The notes under the pieces were generated by a model, which had not been told where the DNA came from, did not search any database, and worked only from the letters and a program-made list of their open reading frames with translations. A program made the position numbers and the translations under genes. A stretch of 64,000 nt of DNA from an uncultured Flavobacteriaceae bacterium (GTDB taxonomy: Bacteria > Bacteroidota > Bacteroidia > Flavobacteriales > Flavobacteriaceae), in NCBI GenBank assembly GCA_943789305.1, contig CALSTP010000001.1, forward strand, positions 1,627,178 to 1,691,177, read 5' to 3'. Below, in pieces: positions 1-9,030 of this stretch; position 1 is the stretch's first letter; each line of letters starts with the position of its first letter.

Positions 1-1694
1 ATGGTCGTCTGATTGGTACTCCCCGGAACCGATGAGTATCCTGATCCACTACTGTACTGCCACTCAAAGCTTGTGAAAAGATCCATGTTTCCAGTCTCAA
101 GATTCAAGTAAGGAGCACAATATCCATACAAACCAGGACCATCATTTTGTACAGGAATGTCTGGAGGAGAAGAAAATCCTGAGTAAAAGGCACCCGAAGA
201 AGCCGAACCACTCTGATTGAAATAAGAACAATAGAGCTCATCATTACTGATTATGGATACATTCCCACTAAGGTTCGAGATTGTATAAGAAACATAGTTT
301 GCATTTCCTGTTACATTAAACGGTCCCGATGTATTTGCTATATTCAATGCCGAAATGGGTTGGTTGATGTTGTTCTCATCCGAAATTGTAATCACTGCAC
401 CTACTTTACTTATGATATTTAAATTACCGTTATAATTAGTTGCCCCAATATTGTTGATCTCTGGAATGTTGTCTACATCTCCTACGCTCGAACATTTCAA
501 TGGAGGTACAAAAAACAATCCCTGATTGGCTTCACTACCTCCAAATCCAATCCCTTGAAAAGCAAAAACTGGAGCTGATGATTGAACATACATATTGCCA
601 TCTGCAGAATACAAATCTCCTTCTATCAAAAAATATTCCCCTGCATCAATACTTGCACTTGCTATCGCTGGACTGGCTGAAGATACATTCACTCCCTTTC
701 CATGAACGATACCGTTACTCACACCAAGTCCATTGATTGTTATTGTTGTTGCATCGGTATGAGCCACCAAAAGAACATTTTCCCATACATCTGATCCTGT
801 TCCTTTAACAAATATATATTCTGAACCTACTTTACTGTAATCTACAATTTGATCAAAACCGTAATCGCGGCCGCTTCCAGTTCCAAAACTCCCGTTCATA
901 GATCCTGAATTCACTACAACGGGTTTATCTGAATGGACATAAGCTCCGATCAATCCATCCGAATTTACAGTCTGTGTAGTCTCTACTTCAAGTGGAGCAG
1001 CTACGTCTATACTTTGATCCGATCGAGTAACCATCGTATAACTCTCTCCTCGATTTAAGGTAATAGTTATATCGTTTAATTTACCAGAAGTTGCCCCTAT
1101 TGTTGCTTCATTAAAATCCAAAATGTCAATATCCTCACTAATATTATTTATGGTTACTAAGGTTGTGTTCTCCGTTGCCATTACCGATAGAAAGGTCGAA
1201 TAATTGGGCTGAGGGTTGTAATTGGTAAAAGCTCCAATTCTAAAGTCTGTACCCAAAGCTGCACCTCCTTTACTTACCAATGCACCCGCTTGAGCATCCT
1301 GACCAATTCTAAGAGCTACATATATTTCTGAGGTTGCTTCTACTATATATCCTTTATTGCTTATAACTTGACTCGTTGTTATAGCGGCATCATCATTAGC
1401 TGCAATGGCAACTTGAGAGTCGTCTGCTCCTCCTGGGGCATCTACAACAAAAACACGAGGGATTGAGTTGGATACCTCAAGGCTAGCTGTGGCTCCGCCT
1501 ACTGCAATCACATTGACAGTAACCGAGCTTGTGCTGGGTGTTGAAATATACAAATAGTGACCTTGGTTAGGAATTGCATTACTCCCCGCTTCACTTGAAT
1601 AAGCTACTGGTGGGATATAATGAACTTTACTGAGTTGCGCATTGAGCCTTAACTGCACCACAAACATTAGGGTAATTACAATTAAAGCTCTCAT
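1..1694 (-). CDS. IgGFc-binding-like secreted protein, partial (C-terminal part beyond window)
   Basis: The reading frame is open from an ATG at 1694 to the left edge, giving about 564 residues with no stop. It starts with a signal peptide (MRALIVITLMFVVQLRLNAQ) and continues as a Ser/Thr/Gly/Asn-rich secreted protein. Repeated phrases such as YIFVKGTGSDVWENVLLVAH and PVVVNSGSMNG resemble the IgGFc-binding N-terminal domain found in large flavobacterial surface proteins. Those proteins usually end in a type IX secretion sorting domain, which would lie outside this window; that is inference. The gldKLMN type IX genes are nearby but not in the same operon. A TAnnTTTG match lies 47 bp upstream of the ATG. 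Function unknown; adhesion is plausible. Confidence 0.75.
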   Translation of the reverse strand, partial: MRALIVITLMFVVQLRLNAQLSKVHYIPPVAYSSEAGSNAIPNQGHYLYISTPSTSSVTVNVIAVGGATASLEVSNSIPRVFVVDAPGGADDSQVAIAANDDAAITTSQVISNKGYIVEATSEIYVALRIGQDAQAGALVSKGGAALGTDFRIGAFTNYNPQPNYSTFLSVMATENTTLVTINNISEDIDILDFNEATIGATSGKLNDITITLNRGESYTMVTRSDQSIDVAAPLEVETTQTVNSDGLIGAYVHSDKPVVVNSGSMNGSFGTGSGRDYGFDQIVDYSKVGSEYIFVKGTGSDVWENVLLVAHTDATTITINGLGVSNGIVHGKGVNVSSASPAIASASIDAGEYFLIEGDLYSADGNMYVQSSAPVFAFQGIGFGGSEANQGLFFVPPLKCSSVGDVDNIPEINNIGATNYNGNLNIISKVGAVITISDENNINQPISALNIANTSGPFNVTGNANYVSYTISNLSGNVSIISNDELYCSYFNQSGSASSGAFYSGFSSPPDIPVQNDGPGLYGYCAPYLNLETGNMDLFTSFEWQYSSGSGYSSVPGSTNQTT

Positions 1695-1740
1695 ATTGGT
1701 TATTATAAGTTTTTAAAAAAAACGACCTTTTTATTACTCT

Positions 1741-1748
1741 CAAAAATA
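1741..1748 (-). promoter_or_regulatory. Candidate -7 promoter element for the IgGFc-like gene
   Basis: On the minus strand the sequence is TATTTTTG, an exact match to TAnnTTTG, 47 bp before the ATG at 1694. A TTG lies 24 bp further upstream, a little farther than usual. The motif is short, so this is only suggestive. Confidence 0.35.
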
Positions 1749-1926
1749 GTTTAATCACTTTTACTTAATACTCAATAATAAAACTTAAAAAAACTAAATC
1801 CTTTCCATAATTACATAAAGGTATTAAATAATAATATTAGTTCAGTTTTATTTAAATAATTGAAATATTTAATTCCTACATTAGTGAAGATATTACACTT
1901 TTTTATGGACTAAAATTTTCTTGGTA

Positions 1927-3243
1927 ATGAGCAAAATATTTAAAATATCTCTGATCTCTGCCCTAGCTGGTTTTTTATTTGGTTTTGATACTGTGGTTAT
2001 TTCTGGTGCAGACCAACAACTCCAAAATCTTTGGAATACTTCTGATCTTTTTCATGGAACTTTTGTGATGTCTATGGCATTATGGGGAACTGTTCTGGGT
2101 GCAATTTTTGCAAGTTATCCATGTAATCGTTTTGGACGTAAAAACACTTTAATCGGGATAGGGTTTTTGTACCTGATTTCTGCTCTAGGATCTGGTCTAG
2201 CTATTGAAGCATACAGCTTTTCGTTTTTTAGATTTATAGGAGGAATTGGTGTAGGCGCATCGACCATTGCAGCACCAACGTATGTTTCCGAAATTGCTCC
2301 AGCAGATAAAAGAGGAAGACTTGTAGCGCTTTATCAATTTAATCTTGTATTTGGAATTTTAATCGCATTTATTTCTAATTTTTTACTGAAAAATTTTGGG
2401 GCTCAGCCTTGGCGTTGGATGGTTGGAGTTGAGGCAATACCTGCCACTTTATACCTCATTGGAATTGTAACAGTACCTAAAAGTCCACGTTGGGTTCTTT
2501 TTAAAAAGAAAGACCTTAAACAGGCTCAGATTATTTTTAAAGAAATTAATGGAGAAGAGCTTGGCGATTCTGAATTGGCTGAAATTCAATCAGATCAGAA
2601 TCCCGAGGAGCAAAAACCATTATTTTCTAAAACATATCGTTTTCCCATAGTTTTGGCATTTTTACTTGCCTTTTTTAATCAACTTTCAGGTATCAATGCC
2701 TTTTTATATTATGCTCCAAGAATTTTTGAAATTGCTGGTCTCCAAGAAAGTGCAGCATTACTGAGTAGTATTGGAATTGGTGCAACAAATTTAATTTTCA
2801 CCTTACTTGGCTTGTATCTGATTGATCGTGTGGGTAGAAGAATTTTAATGATAATTGGTTCAATCGGATACATTGTCTCACTTAGCTTGGTAGCTGTTGC
2901 ATTTATAGAGGGTTGGCAAGGCATAAGCATTCCTGTTTTTCTGTTTCTCTTCATTGCTTCGCATGCCATAGGTCAGGGAGCTGTAATCTGGGTTTTTATT
3001 TCAGAGATTTTTCCTGATAACCTTCGTGCTCAAGGACAATCCTTTGGATCTTCCGTACATTGGGTACTTGCTGCCCTGATCACATTAGTAATGCCCATAG
3101 CACTTTCTGCTTTTCCAAATCCAGGCTATGTCTTTATATTGTTTTCAGTAATGATGGTTTTCCAACTTATTTTTGCCTTATTTGTGATGCCGGAAACTAA
3201 AGGCGTTTCTTTGGAACGTTTGAGCAAATTATTAACCCAATAG
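1927..3243 (+). CDS. Sugar porter family MFS transporter
   Basis: This 438-residue inner-membrane transporter belongs to the major facilitator sugar porter family and probably imports a monosaccharide with H+ or Na+. Family hallmarks are GFLFGFDTVVISGA in helix 1, NRFGRKNTLIG in loop 2-3, YVSEIAPADKRGRLVALYQ after helix 4, PKSPRWVLF before the central loop, LIDRVGRR in loop 8-9 and PETKGVSLE at the C-terminus. About 12 hydrophobic segments are visible. The frame is open from a TTG at 1921, but the ATG at 1927 is the better start. It is transcribed alone, divergent from the IgGFc-like gene and convergent with the CPXCG/ABC-F pair. The substrate cannot be read from sequence; the closest well-known relatives are XylE-type xylose and glucose permeases. 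Confidence 0.9.
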   Translation: MSKIFKISLISALAGFLFGFDTVVISGADQQLQNLWNTSDLFHGTFVMSMALWGTVLGAIFASYPCNRFGRKNTLIGIGFLYLISALGSGLAIEAYSFSFFRFIGGIGVGASTIAAPTYVSEIAPADKRGRLVALYQFNLVFGILIAFISNFLLKNFGAQPWRWMVGVEAIPATLYLIGIVTVPKSPRWVLFKKKDLKQAQIIFKEINGEELGDSELAEIQSDQNPEEQKPLFSKTYRFPIVLAFLLAFFNQLSGINAFLYYAPRIFEIAGLQESAALLSSIGIGATNLIFTLLGLYLIDRVGRRILMIIGSIGYIVSLSLVAVAFIEGWQGISIPVFLFLFIASHAIGQGAVIWVFISEIFPDNLRAQGQSFGSSVHWVLAALITLVMPIALSAFPNPGYVFILFSVMMVFQLIFALFVMPETKGVSLERLSKLLTQ

Positions 3244-3273
3244 CAAATGAAAAATAATAATATCAAACCACAT

Positions 3274-3453
3274 TTAATCCTCGAGGGATTCCGCAGAGAA
3301 AGACTCTAATTCTTTTTCGAAATAATATGAAATTTGAATTGGACGACAACAAACCTCGCAATCTTCAATATAATGTTGCGGATATAAAGAAGGTTCAAGC
3401 AACATTGAAATCTGCTCCCAACAATATGGACATTGAAAAAAGTGTTCTTTCAT
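3274..3453 (-). CDS. CPXCG-motif cysteine-rich small protein
   Basis: This 59-residue protein begins at the ATG at 3453, which shares its A with the TAA stop of the ABC-F gene upstream (TAATG), so translation is probably coupled. It has FQCPYCWEQ followed about 24 residues later by DCEVCCRPI. This is the two-CxxC layout of the small cysteine-rich CPXCG family (Pfam Cys_rich_CPXG), which probably binds zinc. The tail is acidic. The role of the family is unknown. The gene converges on the sugar porter and ends only 31 bp from its stop. The family match is from memory of the pattern; the frame itself is clear. Confidence 0.8.
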   Translation of the reverse strand: MKEHFFQCPYCWEQISMLLEPSLYPQHYIEDCEVCCRPIQISYYFEKELESFSAESLED

Positions 3454-5363
3454 TAACTTTCAATTTCCATGAGTTCCTCTGCAACAACTTCCCATTTTTG
3501 CATTAAAACAGCTAAATGATCTTTCTTACCATTATATTCTTCAAAAAAGTTTGGTTTTGCAATCGTTGCTTCGTAATTGATTTCTAATTCAAAATCAATA
3601 GCCTTTATATTATTTTCTAAGTCAGCTATTTCACGCTCAATTTTGGACTGACGATTTCTCAGAGACTTTATTTTTTTTTGAATTTCGTAATCGCTCTTTT
3701 GATCGGTTGGCTTTTGGGTTTTTATTTTTTCTTTTAATTCCAAAGCAACTAAAGAATCTAAATTTTTCTGTTCTAAATACAGGTTGATATCTCCCAAATA
3801 CTCTTTGAGTTTATGATCCTTAAATTCCAAAACTCTATCACTCAGCCCTTGTAAAAAATCTCTATCATGAGAAATCAAAATTAGTGTCCCTTCAAATTTA
3901 CGCAAAGCTTCTTTTAAAACATTTTTGGAATGAATATCTAGATGATTGGTAGGCTCATCCATAATTAATACGTTAAAAGGTTGCAACAAAAGTTTTCCCA
4001 AAGCCAAACGGTTTCGTTCTCCACCAGAAAGTACGTTTACTCTTTTTTCTACATCATCCCCACGAAACAAAAAAGCTCCCAATATATCTCTTACCCGAGC
4101 ACGATTTGCATCGGTTGCAGCATTTTGCATTGTTTCTAAGAGAGTTAATTTACCGTCTAGATATTCTGCTTGATTTTGTGCAAAATATCCCAACATTACA
4201 TTATGACCAAGAGCACATTCCCCTTCGTAAGAAATTTCATCAACAATAATTTTTGCTAAGGTAGATTTTCCCTGACCATTTTGACCTACAAAAGCAGTTT
4301 TGGTGCCTCGAGTAATTTCAAAATCAACACCTTGCAACACCATTTTATCGCCGTAAGCTTTCCTAATTCCTGAGGCTTCAATAATCATCTTGCCGGGTTG
4401 TTTAGAAACTGGAAATGACAACTTCATTGCACGATTATCTTCAACATCTAACTCTATTCGATCAATCTTATCTAATTTTTTTTTCAATGATTGCGCCATT
4501 GTTGCCTTAGATGCTTTGGCTTTGAATCGTTCAATTAATTTTTCAGTTTGTTGAATTTGTTTTTCTTGATTTTTTTGAGCTGCACGTTGTTGAGTTAAAA
4601 TTTCTTCACGCAAAATCATATACTTGGAATAAGGCTTATTATAATCATATATCCTCCCACCTACAATTTCTATGGTACGATTAGTTACTTGATCTAAAAA
4701 CATTTTGTCGTGAGATACCAAAACAACAGCACCTTTGTATTTTTTCAAAAAATCTTCCAACCAAATAATTGATTCAATATCCAAGTGATTAGTAGGCTCA
4801 TCTAATAAAAGAATATCATTGGGCTGTAATAGGAGTTTGGCCAACTCTATTCGCATTCGCCATCCACCAGAAAAAGTATCGGTTTGTTTATCAAAATCAG
4901 AAGATGAAAAACCAAGTCCTTGTAAGATTCTTTCCGTAGTTCCTTGATAATTATATCCTCCTATGATTTCATATCTTTGGGTTACTTCGTTGAGCTGAAC
5001 AATTAAATCATTATAACTTTCAGACTCATAATCTATTCTTGTAGTTAGCCCAAGATTGATTTCTTCCATCTGAGCTTCAAGTTCTTTTATTTCTGCAAAT
5101 GCCTGATAGGCTTCTTCCAATACGGTTCTTCCTAATTCAAAATCAATGTCTTGTTTCAAAAATCCTAATTTCACTGATTTTTCTTGTGAAATTGTTCCCT
5201 CAGAAACAGAAGTTTCTCTGGCAATTAAATGAAGTAAAGTTGATTTTCCTGCACCATTTTTACCAACCAATCCTGCGCGATTCCCGGGACCCAGTCGAAA
5301 TGAAATATCCTTAAAAAGATAATCTCCACCAAAAGAAACCGATACATTTTGAACGCTTAGCAT
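3453..5363 (-). CDS. ABC-F family ATPase (translation-associated ATP-binding cassette protein)
   Basis: This soluble ABC-F protein of 636 residues has two ATP-binding cassettes and no membrane segments. Cassette 1 has Walker A GLVGKNGAGKST (about residue 34), signature FSGGWRMR and Walker B LLLDEPTNHLD. Cassette 2 has Walker A FVGQNGQGKST (about 357), signature LSGGERNR and LIMDEPTNHLD. A charged helical linker joins them (EKLIERFKAKASKATMAQSL), as in the P-site tRNA interaction motif. A coiled coil at about 555-636 resembles the C-terminal extension of Uup/EttA-like proteins. ABC-F proteins of this length act on ribosomes or in antibiotic protection; the specific subgroup is unresolved. The stop overlaps the CPXCG gene start by one base. 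Confidence 0.93.
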   Translation of the reverse strand: MLSVQNVSVSFGGDYLFKDISFRLGPGNRAGLVGKNGAGKSTLLHLIARETSVSEGTISQEKSVKLGFLKQDIDFELGRTVLEEAYQAFAEIKELEAQMEEINLGLTTRIDYESESYNDLIVQLNEVTQRYEIIGGYNYQGTTERILQGLGFSSSDFDKQTDTFSGGWRMRIELAKLLLQPNDILLLDEPTNHLDIESIIWLEDFLKKYKGAVVLVSHDKMFLDQVTNRTIEIVGGRIYDYNKPYSKYMILREEILTQQRAAQKNQEKQIQQTEKLIERFKAKASKATMAQSLKKKLDKIDRIELDVEDNRAMKLSFPVSKQPGKMIIEASGIRKAYGDKMVLQGVDFEITRGTKTAFVGQNGQGKSTLAKIIVDEISYEGECALGHNVMLGYFAQNQAEYLDGKLTLLETMQNAATDANRARVRDILGAFLFRGDDVEKRVNVLSGGERNRLALGKLLLQPFNVLIMDEPTNHLDIHSKNVLKEALRKFEGTLILISHDRDFLQGLSDRVLEFKDHKLKEYLGDINLYLEQKNLDSLVALELKEKIKTQKPTDQKSDYEIQKKIKSLRNRQSKIEREIADLENNIKAIDFELEINYEATIAKPNFFEEYNGKKDHLAVLMQKWEVVAEELMEIES

Positions 5364-5436
5364 AAAAAAATTTTTGCAAATTTGATAAATGCTTTTGATA
5401 TAAACTAGTGTTTAGTCCGATAGTCTACAATAACTT

Positions 5437-6468
5437 TCAAAAGCGTCTGAGATTAACTACCTCAGGAAGTTCAAATTGACCCATAATATAATCCAACAAC
5501 CATTTGGATAACAAGGGTGCTCCAAGTACTCCTCGAGTTCCAAAACCATTTAAAAGATGAACATTATTGTAATCAGGATGTGTACCTATAAGTGGTCGAC
5601 GATCCATTACAGTAGGTCTGATTTCAGTAATATGTTCTACTACCTCATAGTCTGATACAATTATTTTTTGAATTCGTTCTTCGATCCATTCTCGACCTTT
5701 TAAAGTTTTTTTTAGGGTTTTATCATCACGTTCAAAAGTAGCCCCTGCCCAATAAAGATCATCTCCCATTGGAGCAAGAAAAATAGAGGCTTTGATTATA
5801 GGCTTAGACTGTAATTTTTTTGTTTTTATAATTAAGATTTCGCCTTTTGAACCCACCAGAGGTAAAGAATTGAAAAAAGGATTATTAACCATTTGATATC
5901 CTTCACAAAAAACAATATGTTTTGCTTTAATACCTTTATACTTGACAACTGTATTGGATATCAAAAGCTTACTGTACTCAAAAGTCTCTTTTGAAAATTG
6001 ATTTGTATTTAAAGATTGTATAAAATCATTTAGCAGGGTTTGGGTAGCAATTCTTCCAGTATGATTAACTTTTCCATATCCGTATACCCCTTTTATTTCT
6101 GTATTTATTATAGAATGTATTTGGGGATCTAAAAACGGGCTTAGTGAATTTTGATCTGAAGCAACGACCCATGAGTTGTGTTCTGAAACCTTAGAAAAAA
6201 TTTTATGTATAGGTGTTGGAAAAATAAACTCAGATTGAAGATGCTCTTGTAGTTCCTTATAAAAAGGCAAAGCGTATGAATGAAAAAGATCGCCGTTCCA
6301 CGCCAATGAAAATCGTTTTAAAACTGTTGGATTGTATATTCCTGCAGCAATTTTTGAAGAACCTCCAAATCCTTTATCAATAACATGAAAGGACAAACCT
6401 TTACGGCGGAGTTGCTCTGCATATGCTAAACCTGCCAAACCCATACCGACAACAAGGGAATGTTTCAT
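5437..6468 (-). CDS. FAD-dependent oxidoreductase (DAO family)
   Basis: The 343-residue protein begins with a Rossmann dinucleotide site (VVGMGLAGLAYAEQL, GxGxxG) followed by an acidic strand end (HVIDKG), typical of D-amino-acid-oxidase-like flavoproteins. AAGIYNPTVLKRF and the late RPTVMDRRPLIG and LNGFGTRGVLGAPLLS match the C-terminal FAD contacts of this fold, as in glycine oxidase (ThiO) or the oxidase half of MnmC. No methyltransferase domain is attached. It lies just downstream of gldN behind a strong hairpin terminator, so it is probably transcribed separately or by read-through. The substrate is not predictable; oxidation of an amine or amino acid is the family expectation. Confidence 0.85.
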   Translation of the reverse strand: MKHSLVVGMGLAGLAYAEQLRRKGLSFHVIDKGFGGSSKIAAGIYNPTVLKRFSLAWNGDLFHSYALPFYKELQEHLQSEFIFPTPIHKIFSKVSEHNSWVVASDQNSLSPFLDPQIHSIINTEIKGVYGYGKVNHTGRIATQTLLNDFIQSLNTNQFSKETFEYSKLLISNTVVKYKGIKAKHIVFCEGYQMVNNPFFNSLPLVGSKGEILIIKTKKLQSKPIIKASIFLAPMGDDLYWAGATFERDDKTLKKTLKGREWIEERIQKIIVSDYEVVEHITEIRPTVMDRRPLIGTHPDYNNVHLLNGFGTRGVLGAPLLSKWLLDYIMGQFELPEVVNLRRF

Positions 6469-6484
6469 AGAACATTAAAGGTAT

Positions 6485-6514
6485 AAAAAAACGCTGCTTA
6501 AAGCAGCGTTTTTT
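6485..6514 (-). terminator. Intrinsic terminator of the gld operon
   Basis: A perfect inverted repeat (CGCTGCTT/AAGCAGCG) is flanked by A and T runs on both sides, so it can work in both directions. It lies 15 bp after the gldN stop and before the FAD oxidoreductase gene. Confidence 0.85.
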
Positions 6515-6529
6515 GTTTTCTATGGTATA

Positions 6530-7429
6530 TTAATTATTCCACAAGTCTTGTTCAAAATCTCGAATTACTGATTTGACACGTTCTGATTCAAGCAGTTGCT
6601 GTAAAGCATCTTCAAAGATGTATTCTTCAATTTTACGATCTTCATAGACATTCTCTTCTTTATATATCAAGGAGTTAAAACGTCTTGAATTTAACATATG
6701 GTCAAAAGTAATCGGTTGGGATGAATTTTTATTATTAAATACCAACGAAGAGTTTAGAGATTCTCTTGCATCTGGAAACCAGACCCAAAATAACTCAACT
6801 AAATCTTGTTCTTCTTCAGGTAAATTTAAAGTATAAACATCGGGTGCTACGGGAGCAATTCCTAATAACCTATATTTCAATTCACCCAAGCGTTTGTTTA
6901 CATACCAATTCCCTTTGATTCGATATTGACGAATTGAAGCAGCAGTTATCGTAGTCCTATTGATGTACTGAGGATCAAGTTCTTCTCCAGCATTCAACTG
7001 TTCAATGCCAGCTTCTAAAGTATCAATTGCCACTAACTTATCTAAAATTTCCTGATAAGTTAATTTGGATTGAAAGTAGTCGTCATCATATACCTCCTTT
7101 ATTGTTCCATTTCGTAGATTTTTTTTCAGCACATGAAACAAAGATCTCCGGTCAGGACCGAGGTTAAGGGTGTCGGTAGGATAATAATAAGGGAAATTAA
7201 TCCGCTCATCTAAATCAACAATCTCCCAGATTGTTTTTGACCACAAAATGTCTCTATCATCTATATATCCATAAGCGAGTGGTGTTTCATCATTCGCTAA
7301 ATTTTGTTTTTCATTAAATTGCCCAATTTCTTGAGGAACTCTAGCATTAAGCAAATTGGCTTGACCTAATGCATTACTAATAAAAATACACGATATAAAA
7401 AGAAACAAATAAATAGATCTTGTGTTCAT
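6530..7429 (-). CDS. gldN: Gliding motility / type IX secretion protein GldN
   Basis: The 299-residue protein has a signal peptide (MNTRSIYLFLFISCIFISNALGQ) and the GldN domain features: the WSKTIWEIVDLDERINFPYYYP block near the mature N-terminus, LTYQEILDKL, and the late RRFNSLIYKEENVYEDRKI. GldN forms the periplasmic ring of the type IX secretion system with the lipoprotein GldK, between the inner-membrane motor GldL-GldM and the outer membrane. It is the last gene of gldK-L-M-N (12 bp after gldM), followed by a terminator. Length and gene order match characterised flavobacterial systems. Confidence 0.95.
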   Translation of the reverse strand: MNTRSIYLFLFISCIFISNALGQANLLNARVPQEIGQFNEKQNLANDETPLAYGYIDDRDILWSKTIWEIVDLDERINFPYYYPTDTLNLGPDRRSLFHVLKKNLRNGTIKEVYDDDYFQSKLTYQEILDKLVAIDTLEAGIEQLNAGEELDPQYINRTTITAASIRQYRIKGNWYVNKRLGELKYRLLGIAPVAPDVYTLNLPEEEQDLVELFWVWFPDARESLNSSLVFNNKNSSQPITFDHMLNSRRFNSLIYKEENVYEDRKIEEYIFEDALQQLLESERVKSVIRDFEQDLWNN

Positions 7430-7441
7430 GATTTAGACTGT

Positions 7442-9025
7442 TTAGTTTGCTATTTCACATATTACTGGTGAAACTTTCTTAAAACGGTAACTTGGATTTT
7501 TTGGGTTTTTAACTTTGATATCAAAAATTTGAACAGACTGTCCAAGTTTAGCTCTCCTTAAAGCGCCTTTTGCTTTTGCATTTAATTTACTTCCATTAAC
7601 AGAGATTGTTGCTTGACCTGGAACTTTGAACTTAAAACTAACTGTTTGTAATTTGATGTCAAAATCAAAATCATCCAACACAGCTCCAATTGTTGAAATT
7701 TCTAAACTGCTTTTAGGAATCTTGATGGTTCCCATTTGACCACGAACAGTACCTGTTGGTCTTGGAATATCTTTGATTCTAAATTTAGTAGAAGTAGAAA
7801 CTACAGCACCATCTGGTAAAGAACCACTTGCTGTAATCTTTAATTCTCTTCCCTTTCCAGGATTCATTATGAATTTACTACCTCTAAGGCGTTTTAGTCC
7901 AGGAGCAGATGCCTTGATCTTATTGTCAGGTATTCCGGGGATAGAAATCGTCATTGGATTTTCTACACCTCGGTAAACCACATTCATCTTATCGGCAGAA
8001 ATAACTGCTGAATTTGGTTTTGAAATAACTGCAAAAGTTTGCTCAACAGGGATTCTTGATTCAATCCCATTATTCAAGAAAACTAAATCTCCAGAAATTG
8101 TATGATCTCCTGGGCGACCTGCTTGAACTTTTAACTTAATCCCACCAGGAATAAGTTCGTATTGATCTTCTGAAAGTTTATTCCCATCTAAGGATAAACG
8201 AACTTCGTTAGGATTCTGAGCACCACCTTTTCTTCCCAAAACTACACTTCCATCAAATATTTCACCTTGATAATATGCTCCTTTTTCGGTTTTGAGTAGT
8301 GATATGTAGTTATCCTTATTGACTTTGCTACCTGCCTCTAATTCTTTACCCAATAATGCATTAAGAACGTCACTTTCAGTAAGACGAATGTCGTTTTGCA
8401 TCATTGTAAGTTTAGCAAGAGATGATATCAAAGGAAAACCTTCATAATTGGCTACCAACCATGAAACATCAACACCATCTTTGTTTTTGATATTTCCCTC
8501 AAAATCTCCAGAGTAAAAACGTTCTTCGACAAGCTCGGTATACTGAGGGTATTGACTTGCAAAAACTTGAATAACTCTCATTTTATAATTATTCATTAGT
8601 GCAAGAAACTCCTCCCCTTCTGGAGATACTCCGCTTGCATCAAAGAAGATCAAATCTAATTTTTCTCCCTTATCCATTTCAGCGTACTTTTCCAGATTGG
8701 GATCATCTGCTATACGATCTGCAGTAATGGTATTTTTAATTTCTTGTATCCGATCAAAAAATACAGTTGATTCTTTACGAATTTCTTTAGCAGTTCGATC
8801 GTGGCCAATCCACTTGCCTTCTTTCTCTTCTGCGTTTACAGCTATTTTTTGATAGTAAATTTCATTTCCTGAATTCACACGTTCATTTGCGCTTCGGATT
8901 TTCTTGAACATTTGTCCAAAACCGTCCAAAACCTCTTTACTTACATTCAATGCCAGCATGGTAATGAATACTAAGTACATTAGCGCAATAAGTTTATTAC
9001 GCGGGGTTTCATTTGCTCCAGCCAT
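7442..9025 (-). CDS. gldM: Gliding motility / type IX secretion protein GldM
   Basis: GldM (527 residues) has one N-terminal membrane helix (KLIALMYLVFITMLALNVS) and a large periplasmic part. The helical D1 region is followed by beta-rich domains, with typical phrases VLDGFGQMFKKIRSANERVN, YYQGEIFDGSVVLGRKG and SFKFKVPGQATISVNG. With GldL it forms the proton-driven rotary motor that powers type IX secretion and gliding; its periplasmic rod contacts the GldK-GldN ring. It starts 5 bp after the gldL stop and precedes gldN by 12 bp, which is the invariant operon order. Confidence 0.96.
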   Translation of the reverse strand: MAGANETPRNKLIALMYLVFITMLALNVSKEVLDGFGQMFKKIRSANERVNSGNEIYYQKIAVNAEEKEGKWIGHDRTAKEIRKESTVFFDRIQEIKNTITADRIADDPNLEKYAEMDKGEKLDLIFFDASGVSPEGEEFLALMNNYKMRVIQVFASQYPQYTELVEERFYSGDFEGNIKNKDGVDVSWLVANYEGFPLISSLAKLTMMQNDIRLTESDVLNALLGKELEAGSKVNKDNYISLLKTEKGAYYQGEIFDGSVVLGRKGGAQNPNEVRLSLDGNKLSEDQYELIPGGIKLKVQAGRPGDHTISGDLVFLNNGIESRIPVEQTFAVISKPNSAVISADKMNVVYRGVENPMTISIPGIPDNKIKASAPGLKRLRGSKFIMNPGKGRELKITASGSLPDGAVVSTSTKFRIKDIPRPTGTVRGQMGTIKIPKSSLEISTIGAVLDDFDFDIKLQTVSFKFKVPGQATISVNGSKLNAKAKGALRRAKLGQSVQIFDIKVKNPKNPSYRFKKVSPVICEIAN

Positions 9026-9030
9026 GGTTC

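Noticed and set aside
500-736. Plus-strand frame inside the IgGFc-like gene
   Set aside because: Antisense to a clear long reading frame with a signal peptide; no recognisable protein.
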